Below, in pieces: positions 21,788-37,900 of a stretch of DNA of 64,000 bases (its first letter is position 1; every line of letters starts with the position of its first letter). The stretch is from Charina bottae (lineage: Eukaryota > Chordata > Lepidosauria > Squamata > Charinaidae), in NCBI GenBank assembly GCA_023362775.1, contig JALMGJ010000015.1:25571001-25635000 (forward strand), written 5' to 3'. Made by a program: the position numbers and the translations under genes. The notes under the pieces were generated by a model. The model saw only the letters and a list, made by a program, of their open reading frames with translations. It did not search any database and was not told the DNA's origin.

Positions 21788-22523
21788 CTACGAAAGAAAC
21801 GACAGGAAACCGCATGAATAAGCGAGAACGGCCCGCAGCTAACCTTCATTTGCGACCTGTGTCTGCTAAACAAAAAACACCCCAATGGCTTCCCAGGTTG
21901 TCCCCAGCCATGGCTCTCCTTACACAGGGCGTTGCTGCCCATGAGCCGACCGCCCTGGAGTGGGGATGGGGGGGGCTCTGGCTTTGGGCTGGAAACACCA
22001 GGCCCCACTTCAGAGTCCCGAGCGTCCCAGGTAGCACTTTCCCTGCCATTTACAGGGAGATTGTGAAAAAGAGGAAATAGGAATTGTTACGTATAAAATG
22101 GAGAAAAAAAGTTTTCCACTATTATGTAATACAAATTGTTTTAATTTATATTGGCTCAAACATCAATAGTCAAGCCCTTAGTCTACATGGAGAAGATACA
22201 AGCCTCGCCATCGCTAGTTGAGGGAGCCTGAAAACGCTCAGGAACAGTAGTGGCCACAGCAGAGCACTACCTAAGCAGCCATTTCCCACATTCTTGCCCT
22301 ATCAATGGCAGTAATTGTCTAGATCGCATCATTATTTTCAGAGAGAAGAGACGGGTAATGATCAATTCGTCTTTTTTTAAGGAAGTCTGTGCTTGGAGAT
22401 GGTTACATTACCTTCCTCCTAGTACTGGAAATGTTGGTGCCAATTGACCCCACTGATTCTGAAAGAGGGGAAAAAAAACATTTAGCAGCCCGGCACTGCA
22501 GAGGCTGGAAGGCACAGAGGTGG
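21788..22523. other. Partial TERF2 intron 9 (unit 1), ending at the duplication junction
   Basis: Intron sequence upstream (minus strand) of the stranded TERF2 exon. It ends at ...CAGAGGTGG and is joined directly to TACCAGG, the first bases of unit 2. I see no exon, repeat border or target-site duplication at the junction. Confidence 0.7.
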
Positions 22524-23153
22524 TACCAGGTTAGTTTGCAAGGGGAGAGGAATTGCGGCCTGGCTCCCATCGACAGGATGCAGGTGGGATTCCCTGTGAA
22601 GCCCTGGCAGGCACCCGAGAAGCTACTCTTGATGACCTCTGGCCAGCTAGAGTTCCCTTCTGCGAGCAGAGCTGGACAGTCTGTTGCAATCCAGGCAGAC
22701 GGAGAACCACCCGTCCGGCCCAGCGCTTTCACTGGCTGGGTTTGTGCCACGGGGATTGGCCGAGTGCTGCCCCACCGTTTGTTAATATAAACTGTCCCCT
22801 ATTGCTTTAGGCTCATCTTGTATTTAGATCCAGGGATGGGGCCGAAGGGCCACTTTCCCACAGCCCAGCCCATGTGTAGATAATTTTAAGGTGATGGTTG
22901 TATGGAGAGATGGCTTGTGGAATAAAATACTGAAAATGAAGGCTTACAGCAATTTACCTTTTTCTTCAACCAAGTTCACACAGAAATAACTAGTAGTGTT
23001 TGAGCAGAGATTGAGCTTCACAGCAAGTTCAAGCAATGCCCAGCAGCAAAGGCCCCCGCGTGGAATCCAGGGGATGGGGCCAACAGAAGGCTGCTTTTGG
23101 CAGGGGGTGTCCCACCCCTGGATCGGCTGCCTCCCCGCCTGGACAGGGGGCAC

Positions 23154-23961
23154 TCATTTGTTGATCTTGGCCCAGTGCAGGCACGCAAAAGTCCTGCACT
23201 CCATCTTGTCCACGTAGAGGATCCCTTTCAAGTGGTCCATCTCGTGCTGGATAATGCGGGCGGCAAAGCCTCTGGCCTGCCAGGTGGTCTCCTCTCCACC
23301 CTCGTTTAGGCCTGGGAGGGGAGAGAAAAAGGCGCCCGTGGCAGGGCCGCTCTGGGATTCCGGGGGGCTGGCGGGGCCGCACCCCCCGGCCCGCCTCCAC
23401 CCCCCGGCCCGCCTCACCTGAGACCTCCACGCTCGTGTGCCGGGCGACCACAGCCGAGAAGCCGGGGAGGCTGGCGCAGCCCTCGCTGAAGTAGCTGGGC
23501 CGGCTGTCCAGCACGCGCACGGCCGGATTGACAAAGACGCGCAGCGGGAAGGGGGCGACCTCCAGGGCGCGCAGCGCCTCGGGCGCCTCTTCGGGCAGCG
23601 GCGGGCCGCGGAACTCGGCCACGAAGACCTGCAGCGGGACGCCCAGCTGGGGCGCGCTCAGCCCCACGCAGCCCTCGCGCCGCATCACAGCCACCAGCCG
23701 CGCGATCAGCCGCTGCACCTCCTCGCCGCCCACCCGCCCCGGCTCCACGGGCGCCGCCACGCCGCGCAGCGCCGGGTCGCCCGCCAGGCAGACGCGCCCG
23801 AAGGGCGGCCCGCGCGGCCCCAGCACCCGCCGCCGCAGGTGCTCCCAGTAGCCGCGCTCCTCCCAAGGCCGCTCCCAGGAGGCCAGGCCGCGCGGTCGGA
23901 CCGGGACCGGGCGGGCGCGGAAGGCGCCGCGCAGCCCGCGGCTCACGCCCCGCGCCGCCAT
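23154..23961 (-). CDS. PDF: Peptide deformylase, mitochondrial (copy 2)
   Basis: Exons 23961-23418 and 23311-23154, 233 residues, same protein as the copy at 9841-10648, with GLSAPQ, EGCAS and QHEMDH motifs intact. Its downstream flank carries the VPS4A long-3'-UTR remnant (with AATAAA at 22921-22926) joined to TERF2 intron sequence at 22523/22524 instead of to VPS4A. Promoter and coding sequence are complete, so if the duplication is real this gene could be expressed. Confidence 0.92.
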
Positions 23962-24284
23962 TGGCCCGGCGCTCGGTGGTCAGGTCGGGCGAGCGCCCCC
24001 AGCGGCGGGAGGCCTCTCCCGCGCCGCCGAGCCGGAAGCCCTCCAAGGGCGGCTCAGCCGGGAAAAGCGCCAACTGGCGCAGGCGCAGACGGTCCCTCCC
24101 CTCGGGAGCCCCTCCTTCGCCGCGTTTCAGCCGGGCCTGAGGAGGAAGCCCCCGGCGCAAGCGGGGGCGCGCTCCCCCCAACCGGCCCAAGCCCCGGGGC
24201 GCCGGGCGGTGCCAGCAGCAAGGGCCCCTTCCGCTCACAATAAAGTACTTCGCCGGGTAAACAAAAATACCAGGTTTATTCTCG

Positions 24285-24290
24285 CAGTTC
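24285..24290 (-). terminator. COG8 polyadenylation signal (copy 2)
   Basis: Minus-strand AATAAA about 90 nt beyond the second COG8 stop codon, the same as in unit 1. Confidence 0.55.
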
Positions 24291-24380
24291 TCGTCTCCGC
24301 ACAGAAACAGCACCAGGCGCCCAGCGCTGCCCTTGCCGTGGCTGGGGGGAGGGAGGATGTCCGCAGACGCTCCTTTCAGG

Positions 24381-27300
24381 CTATTCTGTTGCGGGAACCC
24401 CACTGAATGGCCGGGCATCCTCAGAAAGGGGGCTCTTCTCTGCCGCTTGAGGTGCAGGGACGGTGGGGATCGGACCTGCCTCCAGCTCTGAGCCAGGGAG
24501 CCCCAAATCCAGGGGAAGCTGTGGGCGTTCTCGGGCTGGCCCCTCCTCCTCGGCTGGAGGGAGAACCGTCTCTTTCTCAGGGAGGACTGAGCCCAGGAGC
24601 CCCTGGATCGCCGCCTCATCCACGCAGCCGAGGCCTCCGTATTTATGGACCTGAGCAGCAGGAACGCCTAGCAGAACAGGAAGAAAATGCAAGAATGGGA
24701 AGCCAGACCCTCCCATCGGTCTTACGCCATCGAGTCCCAGGGAAGATTCCTGGCTACGCTTTCAGAGCCTGTTGTCTCCCCTCCCTTTGAGGGAATCCAG
24801 ACAGCTGTACGCACATCCACCAGTGGGCTGCTCGTAGTTGGGGAGAGCAATACTTCCTACCCCGAGGAAGCAAAGGTCACGTACCCAGAATCTGTGCAAT
24901 TTGGGCTGGAGGGAAGAGGAGCTGGAGGCAGCGGTTGAGGTACGGTACCAAGTCTTCCAGGAATGCCGTGCAGAACCGAACAAACAGCTCCTGCTCTTGG
25001 CCGCTGAATGCTGCCACCTCAGCCCGGTGGAAAGCCAGAATAACCTTTACGCTCTGCCGGGAGAAAAGACACGTTAGACGCCTTTGCTTTATAGTTTCAG
25101 AGCAACCGGAGGAAAGTTACCCACTATGATCTCAGATCCTAAACATGGATTATGCACCTAGGCTGAACTGACAGTACTTCTCCCCACAGGCAGCACGAGA
25201 CACGAGTAGGCAGAACCCGCCTGCTGCAAGGAGCCTACGGAGATTCTAAGGAGCCTGGCTAAAAATGGGGAGTATGCATTCAAGCCCCTGCAACCGTCAT
25301 TCTCCTCGCTGAGAAATACGGCATATTTTTCCCAGTACCTGGCTAAGCATGTCCTCCAGGAGAGCTGCCACATCTGGGGCAAGAGCGACAGGACAGCAGA
25401 GACGCAAATCGTTGAAGGCCACCAGGATGTTGTTGAGGAAGTGGGCCAGTGGGGGAGAGTCTAGTAGCACCAGGGGGGGCTGCAAGGTGCCCGGCTGGGC
25501 AGAAGGCATCGCCACAGAGATCGCACTGCCCAGGAAGGCCGGGGCAGAGATCAACGTGTAGGAGTTCATCTCTTCCTGGAATTGCTCTACGGCCTCCTGC
25601 ATAGATTTCTTGAAGGTAAGGAGCACCACACGCTGAAAAATAGGAACAAGCTGGCCCCGGAAGTCCGTGCCTACCCGGCTGAAGGACAGGCCAAAGTACA
25701 TGCACTGGCCCAGCAAAGAGTCAAGGCGGTTGCCCACGCCACGCTGTAAGTCTCGCTCAAGAACCAGAAGAAACTGAGAGACTTTCTGCAGCACCCACCC
25801 ATGGAAGATGGCACTCTCATTGAGGGTGTCCTTCCCCAGGGGCAGCACCAGTGGCTCTTCATCTGCAAATATGGCACGATACTGTGTGACAATGTCAAAG
25901 AGATGCACGCGGCAGGCCTCTATAGTTTTTGTGATGTGCGCATAGGGGTCATCGTCAGGCACAGCCGCAAGGATGGAGCGGAGCCAGAAGTCTCTTGCCT
26001 GCAGGAAAGTGATGCGCAGTTCAGCCTCCGTGAACACATCCATGCAGCGCAGGTAGCCAATGACACGCAAGCAAGCAGGCAGCTGGATGTTGGTGCGTAA
26101 CTGCTGGATCAGTTGGTTAAGCATGAGCTGCGTGGACTGGCGCACCTCAGCCACTATGCCCTGGGAAGGAGAGAGAAGTTGTTCTTACTCGCTGAGGCAG
26201 ATGCTCTGAAAATAGATTCCCAAGACCATGCAAGAGGCCTATCCCAATTCCAATTCTAGACCCCATGTGACCCTTTGGACACACCACAGTAAGAGCCACA
26301 GCACCTGCTCTGACAGTATGAAGGCCAGTCGGCATGAAGCGCCTGGCCCGGGACGTGGCCGTGTTCGGTATGTTTGGGCAACTACATGCGCACACCTAAG
26401 GAAAGGCAGCTCCTCGGTACTAAGTAATCCCAAACTTTCTCAGTATAAAAGTAAGCATTTCACCAAAAACCCCAGAACTTTTTACAAGAGAGGGAGCACA
26501 AATGCTTCACCTTCTCCCCTCCCCTGACCTGGAGTTCTGTTTCAGGACTGAAGGCCATGTTTCCCTTCCTGCTGAAGGGGAAACCAACAGGGTCCACCTT
26601 CACCCCAACCCCCTCATGTCGAAGCACAGGAAGAACATTCACAGCGCGGATTGCCTGGAAGGCCAAAGCAGCCGCCAATGCCAACATGGGGCCCGCCTCC
26701 CCAGCTGTCAAGCGCCCGATCCGCGGGGGTGGGGGGTGCCGCCCGCACCTGGATTACGGGGATGCCGGCGTGCTTCTTCTCCAGGCGGCGGACGTAGGAG
26801 ACGAGCTCCAGCGCCTCCTCGAAGTAGCTGTTGCGGACGCAGGTGTCCATCAGCTGCGGGATCTCCAGCACCTCCAGGATCTCCGTGTGGCGGTTCAGCG
26901 TCACGTTGTTCATCCGGCGGTTCTGCGCGATCTGCTCGGCGTCGCGCATGAAGCCCCTGCGGGAGAAGGCGGCGGGTCAGCGGCGGACGGGCCTGCGGCG
27001 CTCCCCGCCTCCCTCCGGCGGGACGAGGCGGCTCACCGGCAGGCCTCGCCGAAGGGCGGCAGGCGGTCCAGCAGGTGGCCCAGGCCTTGCTCGATGCCGC
27101 CGAAGCCGCGGCGCGTCTCGGCGGTGCACTCGGCCGACCGGATGAAGGTCTTGTAGTGCGCGAAGGCCAAGGCCCGCGTCTGCGCCCCCAGCTGTGCCCG
27201 CTCCTCCGCCAGCCGGCCGGGCTCCCGCCGCAGCGCCTCCAGGCCCAGCCCCGACAGCGCCGCCAGGTAGGCCGGCAGCTCCGCGTCCCCCGCCGGCACC

Positions 27301-27389
27301 GCCGAGGGCGACGCGCGGAACAGCCAGGCCAGCAGGCTCGCCTCCTCCACGTCCGCCCCGCCGCCCGCCGCCGCTTCCGAGGCCGCCAT
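24381..27389 (-). CDS. COG8: Conserved oligomeric Golgi complex subunit 8 (copy 2)
   Basis: Minus-strand exons are 27389-27037, 26956-26749, 26160-25339, 25053-24885 and 24667-24381, encoding the same 612-residue protein as the copy at 11068-14076. All splice sites, the start codon context and the polyadenylation signal are preserved. No stop or frameshift distinguishes the copies, so there is no sign of decay. COG8 works at fixed stoichiometry in an eight-subunit complex, so a real extra gene copy would be dosage-relevant. Confidence 0.94.
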
Positions 27390-27707
27390 CGCACCGCGAC
27401 GTGGACCAGGAAGTGATCGCTATGGCAACCGGGGCGCTCCGGCCCTTTAGTCGGCACTTCCGGCTTCCGCTCAGGCCGCGCAGACGCGGCCTCACGGCTT
27501 CTGCGGGCGCCGAGCGGCGCCGCTCTACCCCGGAGATCTGTGGCACTCTATGGTCCCACGGAGCAAGCTGGATGGGAGGTGGGCGTACGGGGAGGCGGCG
27601 GAAAGAGTTTTGCGCAGCAACTTCCGCCTTCCGGGACCAGCTTCCGGCCGGGGCGGAGCGCGTGGATCACGCCGAGTTGCCTCTCGCGCTGCGGGTCGGG
27701 CGACGCG
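27390..27707. promoter_or_regulatory. Bidirectional COG8/NIP7 promoter (copy 2)
   Basis: Identical to 14077-14394, with the ETS-type CTTCCG motifs and TATGGCAACC element retained, so both flanking genes of unit 2 have a complete promoter. Confidence 0.55.
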
Positions 27708-29407
27708 ATGCGGCCGCTGACGGAGGAGGAGACCCGCGCCCTTTTCGAGAAGCTCGCCCGATAGTAGGTGTCGGTGGTTTGCTTGCGGAACTCACTGCCA
27801 CCAGATGGGCGGCTGGGCTGGGCTGGGCTGGAGGGAGGCCCGGGCGGGGGGGCTTCGCCGAGGCTCCGGCGGGGCTCCCGGCCGACTCTGTCTGTCCCCT
27901 CCGCAGCGTCGGCGAGAACATCCAGTTGTTGGTGGACCGGCCGGACGGGACCTACTGCTTCCGCCTGCACAGGGACCGCGTCTACTACCTCAGGTCGGTC
28001 GAGGAGGTCCATCGGATCAAGCCAGAGGAACGGAGGACCCGCCCTCGGGCGGAGAGGATGCCTCCCTCCGGAGCAGCCTTTCCCCGGGGATCGCGATTAC
28101 GGGTCATGTTTGAACGGGTGGTGCTTCCCCTTTTGTTGTAACCGTCGCACAACGTGGATTGGAAGTGAATCGTATTGTGAAGTTTTTGTACTTTTTGTGA
28201 CTTTTACGCAGGGAAAATTATTTGAGGGGTTCCTCCAGGGTGAAAAGGTTGAGAAAGGCTGGTCTAGAGGGAAGCCAATTTACCCCCCTCCCCCATCTAG
28301 CCCAGTCCAGCTTTGCAGCGGGAACCTTTTCGCTCTGTTTGCGTGTCAGGCCGGAAAATAACGCTGGAGTGTGGAAGCCCCCATTTGCACAGATAGACCG
28401 TTCCCGAAGCTGCCTCTTCTCCCATCACCTTTGTTAGGGTGGTCCCTGAATAGGCTGATCTTGGGGCTCCTTGGCTTGTCTCGTTTGATTTGGGGACTTA
28501 GGGATGGTTGAGCCTCCATTTGCCCCACAGATTTTGGGACTGGCCCCCCTCAAACCTGCTCCGCTTTGTTTTTCAGCGAGAGGCTCCTGAAGCTGGCTAC
28601 AAATATTCCACGGGACAACCTGGTGTCCCTGGGCACCTGCTTTGGAAAATTTACCAAGACCCAGAAATTCCGGCTCCATATCACTGCCCTGGATTACCTC
28701 GCCCCTTATGCCAAGGTAAAGATGGGCCAACGTTGATTTCATTTGAGGCATTTTCTCTCTGCTCCCAAGCATTGGGCTTGATGGATGTGAGAGAAGACGT
28801 TAGTCGTGCTCTAGTTTATCTCACTTTTGAGGCCTGTGAATGAAGAATGGGAGAGGGCCAGAATGTCAACCGGGTTGCCTTGGGACAGTGAGTAGCATTT
28901 TGACTGCAGCAGTCAGTCTAAGGGCACCGAGGCCTGGCAATGAAGCGGTGACACTGCTAGGTCCAGTGCAGAAGGCTTGAAGCGGCCGCTCCATGGCGCA
29001 AGGGACTCGTTCCTGATGCGTTAGAGTTCCAGGGGTTCTTCTGTTTCTCTCCTGCAGCACAAAGTCTGGGTGAAGCCTGGCGCAGAGCAGTCCTTCCTTT
29101 ACGGGAACCACCTGCTGAAGTCCGGTCTTGGGCGCATCACTGAGAGCACCGCTCAGTACCAAGGAGTGGTGGTGTGTTCTATGGCTGATGTCCCTCTGGT
29201 GCGTGGTGGGCAGGGCTTGGGTTTGGGCGGATTCTGATGCAGACAGAGAAGGGGGGTCGTTCACCTTGCCCGCTTTGCTTCCTGCAGGGGTTTGGGGTGG
29301 CAGCCAAAACCACCCAGGAGTGCAGGAAAGTGGACCCCATGGCCATTGTGGTATTTCACCAAGCAGATATTGGCGAGTACATACGGCATGAGGAGACGCT
29401 GACTTAA
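27708..29407 (+). CDS. NIP7: 60S ribosome subunit biogenesis protein NIP7 (copy 2)
   Basis: Exons 27708-27763, 27907-27993, 28577-28715, 29058-29198 and 29288-29407 encode the same 180 residues as the copy at 14395-16094, including the weak GTCGGT donor after exon 2. No disabling change is present. It is divergent from COG8 copy 2 and convergent with TMED6 copy 2. Confidence 0.94.
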
Positions 29408-30002
29408 TGAACGGGGCAGAAGTCCTCCCGTCACTCTCTGGCAGCTGGAATCCTTAAAAACTGTTCTGCGCTTTGGATTGTATGACGCCCTTTTTTGTGT
29501 AGCCTGGAAGGACCGGCTGAGCAGGTGAAATGTGGTCATCTCCCTGCCGTCGTGTGTAACGGGTGACCAGTAACAGCGCCCGCCGGAGAACGAGCTGGAA
29601 GACTTTGGGATGAAGCTACAACTCTTAGTCAAACTATCTGATTTTATTACTCACGTTGTTTTGTTCAAGGAGCTGATAAAGATGCCGTTTCTGTTATTTT
29701 TAGCCCAGTGAACGCACTCGGTTTCCTTTTACCTTTCTGGCTGGGCAGCTACAGGTGCTTCCTAGAGGTGGCATCCCAAGGCGGAGAACATAATTTTTGT
29801 GGAAGGGAGAATTCTGCTTGCCTGCCCCCATAAAAGATAAGGTGTCTCTGTTTTGTTTGGATTATAAACTGTCTCAACTGTACTGTTACAGCGTGGCATA
29901 TTTTTACATTTCAATTAATATTTATTTTAATCTAGGCTGGCGTTACTCCTAATCAGTCCACTGGGGTCAGTCAGTCAGTTCACTTAAAGAGGTTTCCTCG
30001 GA

Positions 30003-30008
30003 TTTATT
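30003..30008 (-). terminator. TMED6 polyadenylation signal (copy 2)
   Basis: Minus-strand AATAAA about 160 nt past the second TMED6 stop codon. Confidence 0.5.
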
Positions 30009-30165
30009 ATTATTGTTATCGTACTAGCAAGTTCCAGCCTTGGAAAGGCCATGAATAACCCGCTCCTCTGCTTTGCTATGGCTGTGAGGCCAGGGAAGGG
30101 CAGGGTGCAGGCTGACGCTTGGGTCCTGCTCCTCTGGGGCTTGCTGTTGGCATCCTGAGGAGGCT

Positions 30166-33437
<3,272 letters not shown>

Positions 33438-34941
33438 GTTGGCAAAGGGATGCCAGCTGGTCCTGCGGCTCTGTGGAAGGACTGCAGCCCAGCGGCTGGC
33501 CAGCTGATCATTAACTGACCTGCTCCTGTCCAGCACTCGCTGTGCTGCGCCTGCTGGCTCGGGCAGGGCAGGGCAGGGCAGGGCAATCCAGGGGACGTTT
33601 GGTGCCAGAGGCGCCCCCTGGGAAGCTGTGCAGCTGTGGACAGAGCAGGCCGGGACCTTGGCTGCCTGTCACAGGCCAACGCGGCTTCTCCCCCCTCCCC
33701 CGAGAATGCAGGGAGGTGGGCTTGTGTCCCTGCGCCCCGAGCACCACCGAGGCCGAGGGAGGGCCTGGCGGGCACCTGCTGGGTCCCTGAGTGGGCTTAA
33801 CTGGCTCTCAGCTGAAGGGCAGCAGGAGAGGCCGAGCTTCATCAAGCCGAGGTTATTCCTTGCAATGGCAGCTGCGGCCGTGTTCAATCCTAGTTCAATT
33901 CTTTGACTTCCAACTCATTTCAAAGCATGGCTCAAAAGTAGAAATTGCAGTTAGTTTGATGCCCCTCTGTGCAACCCCTTTTAACAGCTGGAGTTCCCTT
34001 CCTTCCACCAGTTTTTCTGGAAGAGCTGCATTCCATTCCACCCAGCTTATCTGCGTGTTCTTTCCTCCTCCTCTGAACAGAAATAACGTGTGTGTGTACA
34101 CACCTGCATGCTTGCAGCCCCTGGTGCTGAAGGACACACCACTGTCCCAAGAGAGAAGTTCCCCAGCAACTGTTGCAAGATTGGGGGGAGTAACATATGG
34201 CTGCTTAAACACGGAGAGGAAATTGCTTTCCACAAGAGGGTGGCCCTCTACCCGCCACCAGATCAAATCCCACCCGTAAGAGGGGGACTGGCCCAGCCAC
34301 TCCACAGAAGCGTCTCCCGTCTGGACCCCCGGGCACCCTGTGGGAACGTGAAGCGCATTAACCAGAGCTGGACCCAGGCCCCTCGGGCCACGCAAGGTTG
34401 GAGTCTCCGCAGACTCCAGCCCCTTTGCCAGTGACCACCTGCCGTGGCTGCCGCTCCAGAGTCCGCTCATTAAGGGGCTGGCTGGGAGGAAGGCCTGCTG
34501 GCTGCAGACCCTGAAGAAACCCTGAAAGGACCTTGCTCCCGGAAGGGCGCCCTTGTGGGGGAGCAGACTGCTTGGCCAAACTGCAGGCAGAGCTGCCAAG
34601 AAAGCCGCCACCTTGAAACGGGTGTGGAAGGAGACGCGTTTTGGAAACTCTGCAGCCAGCTAAAACAGCCTCCGCAGGGGAAAGGCTATCTAAGTTTTAT
34701 GTTGATGCCGTGTTTCATAGATGTTGGCACATTCTGTATACTGTTCCAACTGTTGACTTTTTATTTTCATCTTGCTTTTGATTATGTGGGTATGCAATTG
34801 TTTGTCTACAATGCTTAATTTGCTGTTGATTGACATCCCGACTGCTGTAAAACTCCACAAGCTGCCTGTGCTGGGAGTTGTTCAGTATAAACTTTTTTAT
34901 TAAATAAATATTTAAGGCACACCACCAGCCCGCCCTCCAGT
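33438..34941. other. TMED6 - TERF2 spacer (copy 2), TERF2 3' UTR
   Basis: Contains the TERF2 3' UTR with minus-strand AATAAA at 34896-34901, about 40 nt past the stop codon, and the upstream flank of TMED6. No coding exon is seen. Confidence 0.5.
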
Positions 34942-37900
34942 TTAATCAAGTCCCAGCTTCTTCATTGTTCGCCAGCGGTCCTTGATCATCACCGGTGTAC
35001 GATCCTTAAAAGGAAACTCTTGAGAAATAACTTTCCAGTTCCCCTCCCCAAACGTCTCCACACCTTCCTTGATCCATGCAGTCTCTTCTGAGGACCAGAA
35101 CTACGAAAGAAACGACAGGAAACCGCATGAATAAGCGAGAACGGCCCGCAGCTAACCTTCATTTGCGACCTGTGTCTGCTAAACAAAAAACACCCCAATG
35201 GCTTCCCAGGTTGTCCCCAGCCATGGCTCTCCTTACACAGGGCGTTGCTGCCCATGAGCCGACCGCCCTGGAGTGGGGATGGGGGGGGCTCTGGCTTTGG
35301 GCTGGAAACACCAGGCCCCACTTCAGAGTCCCGAGCGTCCCAGGTAGCACTTTCCCTGCCATTTACAGGGAGATTGTGAAAAAGAGGAAATAGGAATTGT
35401 TACGTATAAAATGGAGAAAAAAAGTTTTCCACTATTATGTAATACAAATTGTTTTAATTTATATTGGCTCAAACATCAATAGTCAAGCCCTTAGTCTACA
35501 TGGAGAAGATACAAGCCTCGCCATCGCTAGTTGAGGGAGCCTGAAAACGCTCAGGAACAGTAGTGGCCACAGCAGAGCACTACCTAAGCAGCCATTTCCC
35601 ACATTCTTGCCCTATCAATGGCAGTAATTGTCTAGATCGCATCATTATTTTCAGAGAGAAGAGACGGGTAATGATCAATTCGTCTTTTTTTAAGGAAGTC
35701 TGTGCTTGGAGATGGTTACATTACCTTCCTCCTAGTACTGGAAATGTTGGTGCCAATTGACCCCACTGATTCTGAAAGAGGGGAAAAAAAACATTTAGCA
35801 GCCCGGCACTGCAGAGGCTGGAAGGCACAGAGGTGGCCTGGGGATTTTTCCTTTTTGCCACTTGGTGCTCCTGCCTTCCTGGCTCAGAGTTCAGCTGATT
35901 TTTGTCACACCAGAGACGCAAGCAAAGGAGACAGAGGTAAACGTTCCCTTAAGGCTTACTGGCACAGTTCATAGTAGTGTTTTTCAACCTTGGCGAGTTT
36001 AAGATGGGTGGACCTCACCTCTCAGAATTCCCCAGCCCTACCCGTCTGGATTTGCCCAAGTCGCCTCCTAGCACCCCCAGAACTCTACCTTTTTAAGCTT
36101 CTTCAAGGCAGAACCCTTTGGTCCCAGGCTCTGTGCGATCTGGGACACGTGCCTTCCAGATGTGGAGAGGCTGCCCCCCTTGATGCCCCCCGCGCCTCTC
36201 AAGGCTCCAGCTGCCACCTTCTGCGGCCTCTGTTCCTCCAGGAACAGCCCTGGCAAGATGGCGGTTTTGCTGCCCTGCTCCCCGAGAGGAAGCCAGGGTG
36301 GGGCACAAAAAAGGAGACCCGCAAGGTCCCAGGCTTCTGCCACGGCCCCCGCTTACCCTGATCCACGAAGAACTCGTCCTCGTCGCTCCAGGCGGCCTTC
36401 TCTTCCGGCAGAGACAGCGGGGCGGCCCTTGGCTTGGCCGTCCTGGGGAGCAAAGAGGCCCGGTTACAGGCGAGCCCGCCCGGCTCCCTCCTGGGCTCGG
36501 ACGGCATCAGCCACGTCTTAGCCGCAGGCAGCGAGTGCCGTTGAGGGGGGTTGTTCTCACCCCAAATCACGTTAGGAGTTCAATAATGAATTCCTTCGAT
36601 ACTCCTGAGGGGTAAACCCCTCCCACTTTAGAGGAACAGCTGCGGCCAAACCCTGCAAATTCCCCAGGAGATCTGAAAGAACAACTCGCAGCTCAGTGCC
36701 GATGCTTCAAAGACCTGAACTCTGCCGGCTTTGCAAACACCGACCTGAAGGCAGCCATCGTTCCGTACCTGGGAGCTGGAGGGTGCGCACTGGGGGGCGG
36801 CTTCTGGTCCTTTGCTGATTGGACCCCCAAAGTCACAAGAGGCTTTGCAGCCAAGATGTGTCTGGCAGGGGGATGCCTGAAATGCTTCCTCGCTTTCTCC
36901 AAAAGCATGTTGCTTATGGAGGGCAGGGATCTCGTCTCCTCCAGGCTAAAGCAGGAGCTGGGACTGGCGTTTCCTCTTTCCTTCTTCTGGCGCTTGATTT
37001 TAGGGGACCCGGAAGGCGAGCCTGGCCCGGTGCAAGTCCAGTCCGTCTTGTCTAGTTGCGAGAATGCTTCCTCGGCGTCTGGGGCACCAGAAAGAACCCT
37101 GAAGGCTTCTCTCAGCACAGAAAGCCCGTAGGACGCTGGCTTCAGGCTTGAGCCCCTACAAAAGAGAGGAACCTCAGAACTGCATCCCAGAAGCTCTGCC
37201 GATCTCTCTTCAGCTCACGGCCAAGGGGGCCTCTCTAAACGAAATCACTGCTGTGCTTCCTTCATCAGGGGAGAATTAAAACGGCCCAGGAAAGAGCGTC
37301 AAGACAGACATCAAGGAAATTTCTACTTGTGTAAGAGGGTGGAGTCACAGGACCCTCTTTGGGAAAAGGGAAAGGGCTGCTTTTACACCCAGAGCAAATC
37401 ACTAAGTGTGTTTCATGCAGCCGCACTCAGGAAGACCTACCAGCCCTCGGATGGCTTTATCTCAGTGACCCAAAACGGGCTTAGTAATAGAAACACCATG
37501 ATTGTCCTCGCAGTTCAGCATTCTTCCCCCAATCTTGCATCTCCTGATATTCTGTGCTACAAGTTCCTTCATCTTCCAGCCAAGGGATAATAGTCCAAAA
37601 ACACATGGAGGGACAGACTGGGGAAGGCCAGGTGCAATTTGGTGTTCATTTAAATCCTGCTATTAAGGAAATTGTCTTTTAGATACCACTAATTCTCCCC
37701 TCTCTTTGTGGCAAGGGATAAGCAAGGCTCTGGTTTTGAAACTCACAACGGACAATTCTAAAGACTTGATGGATTGCTTTAAATCAAAGCTACTTAGAAT
37801 GTGGTTTAAATCACCAAAAAAATTAAGAGCCCCCAATCTAAAGGTCTGCCCATATTTATGGAATTTCTCTATTTCCTGAACAAACACGCACAGTTGCTCC

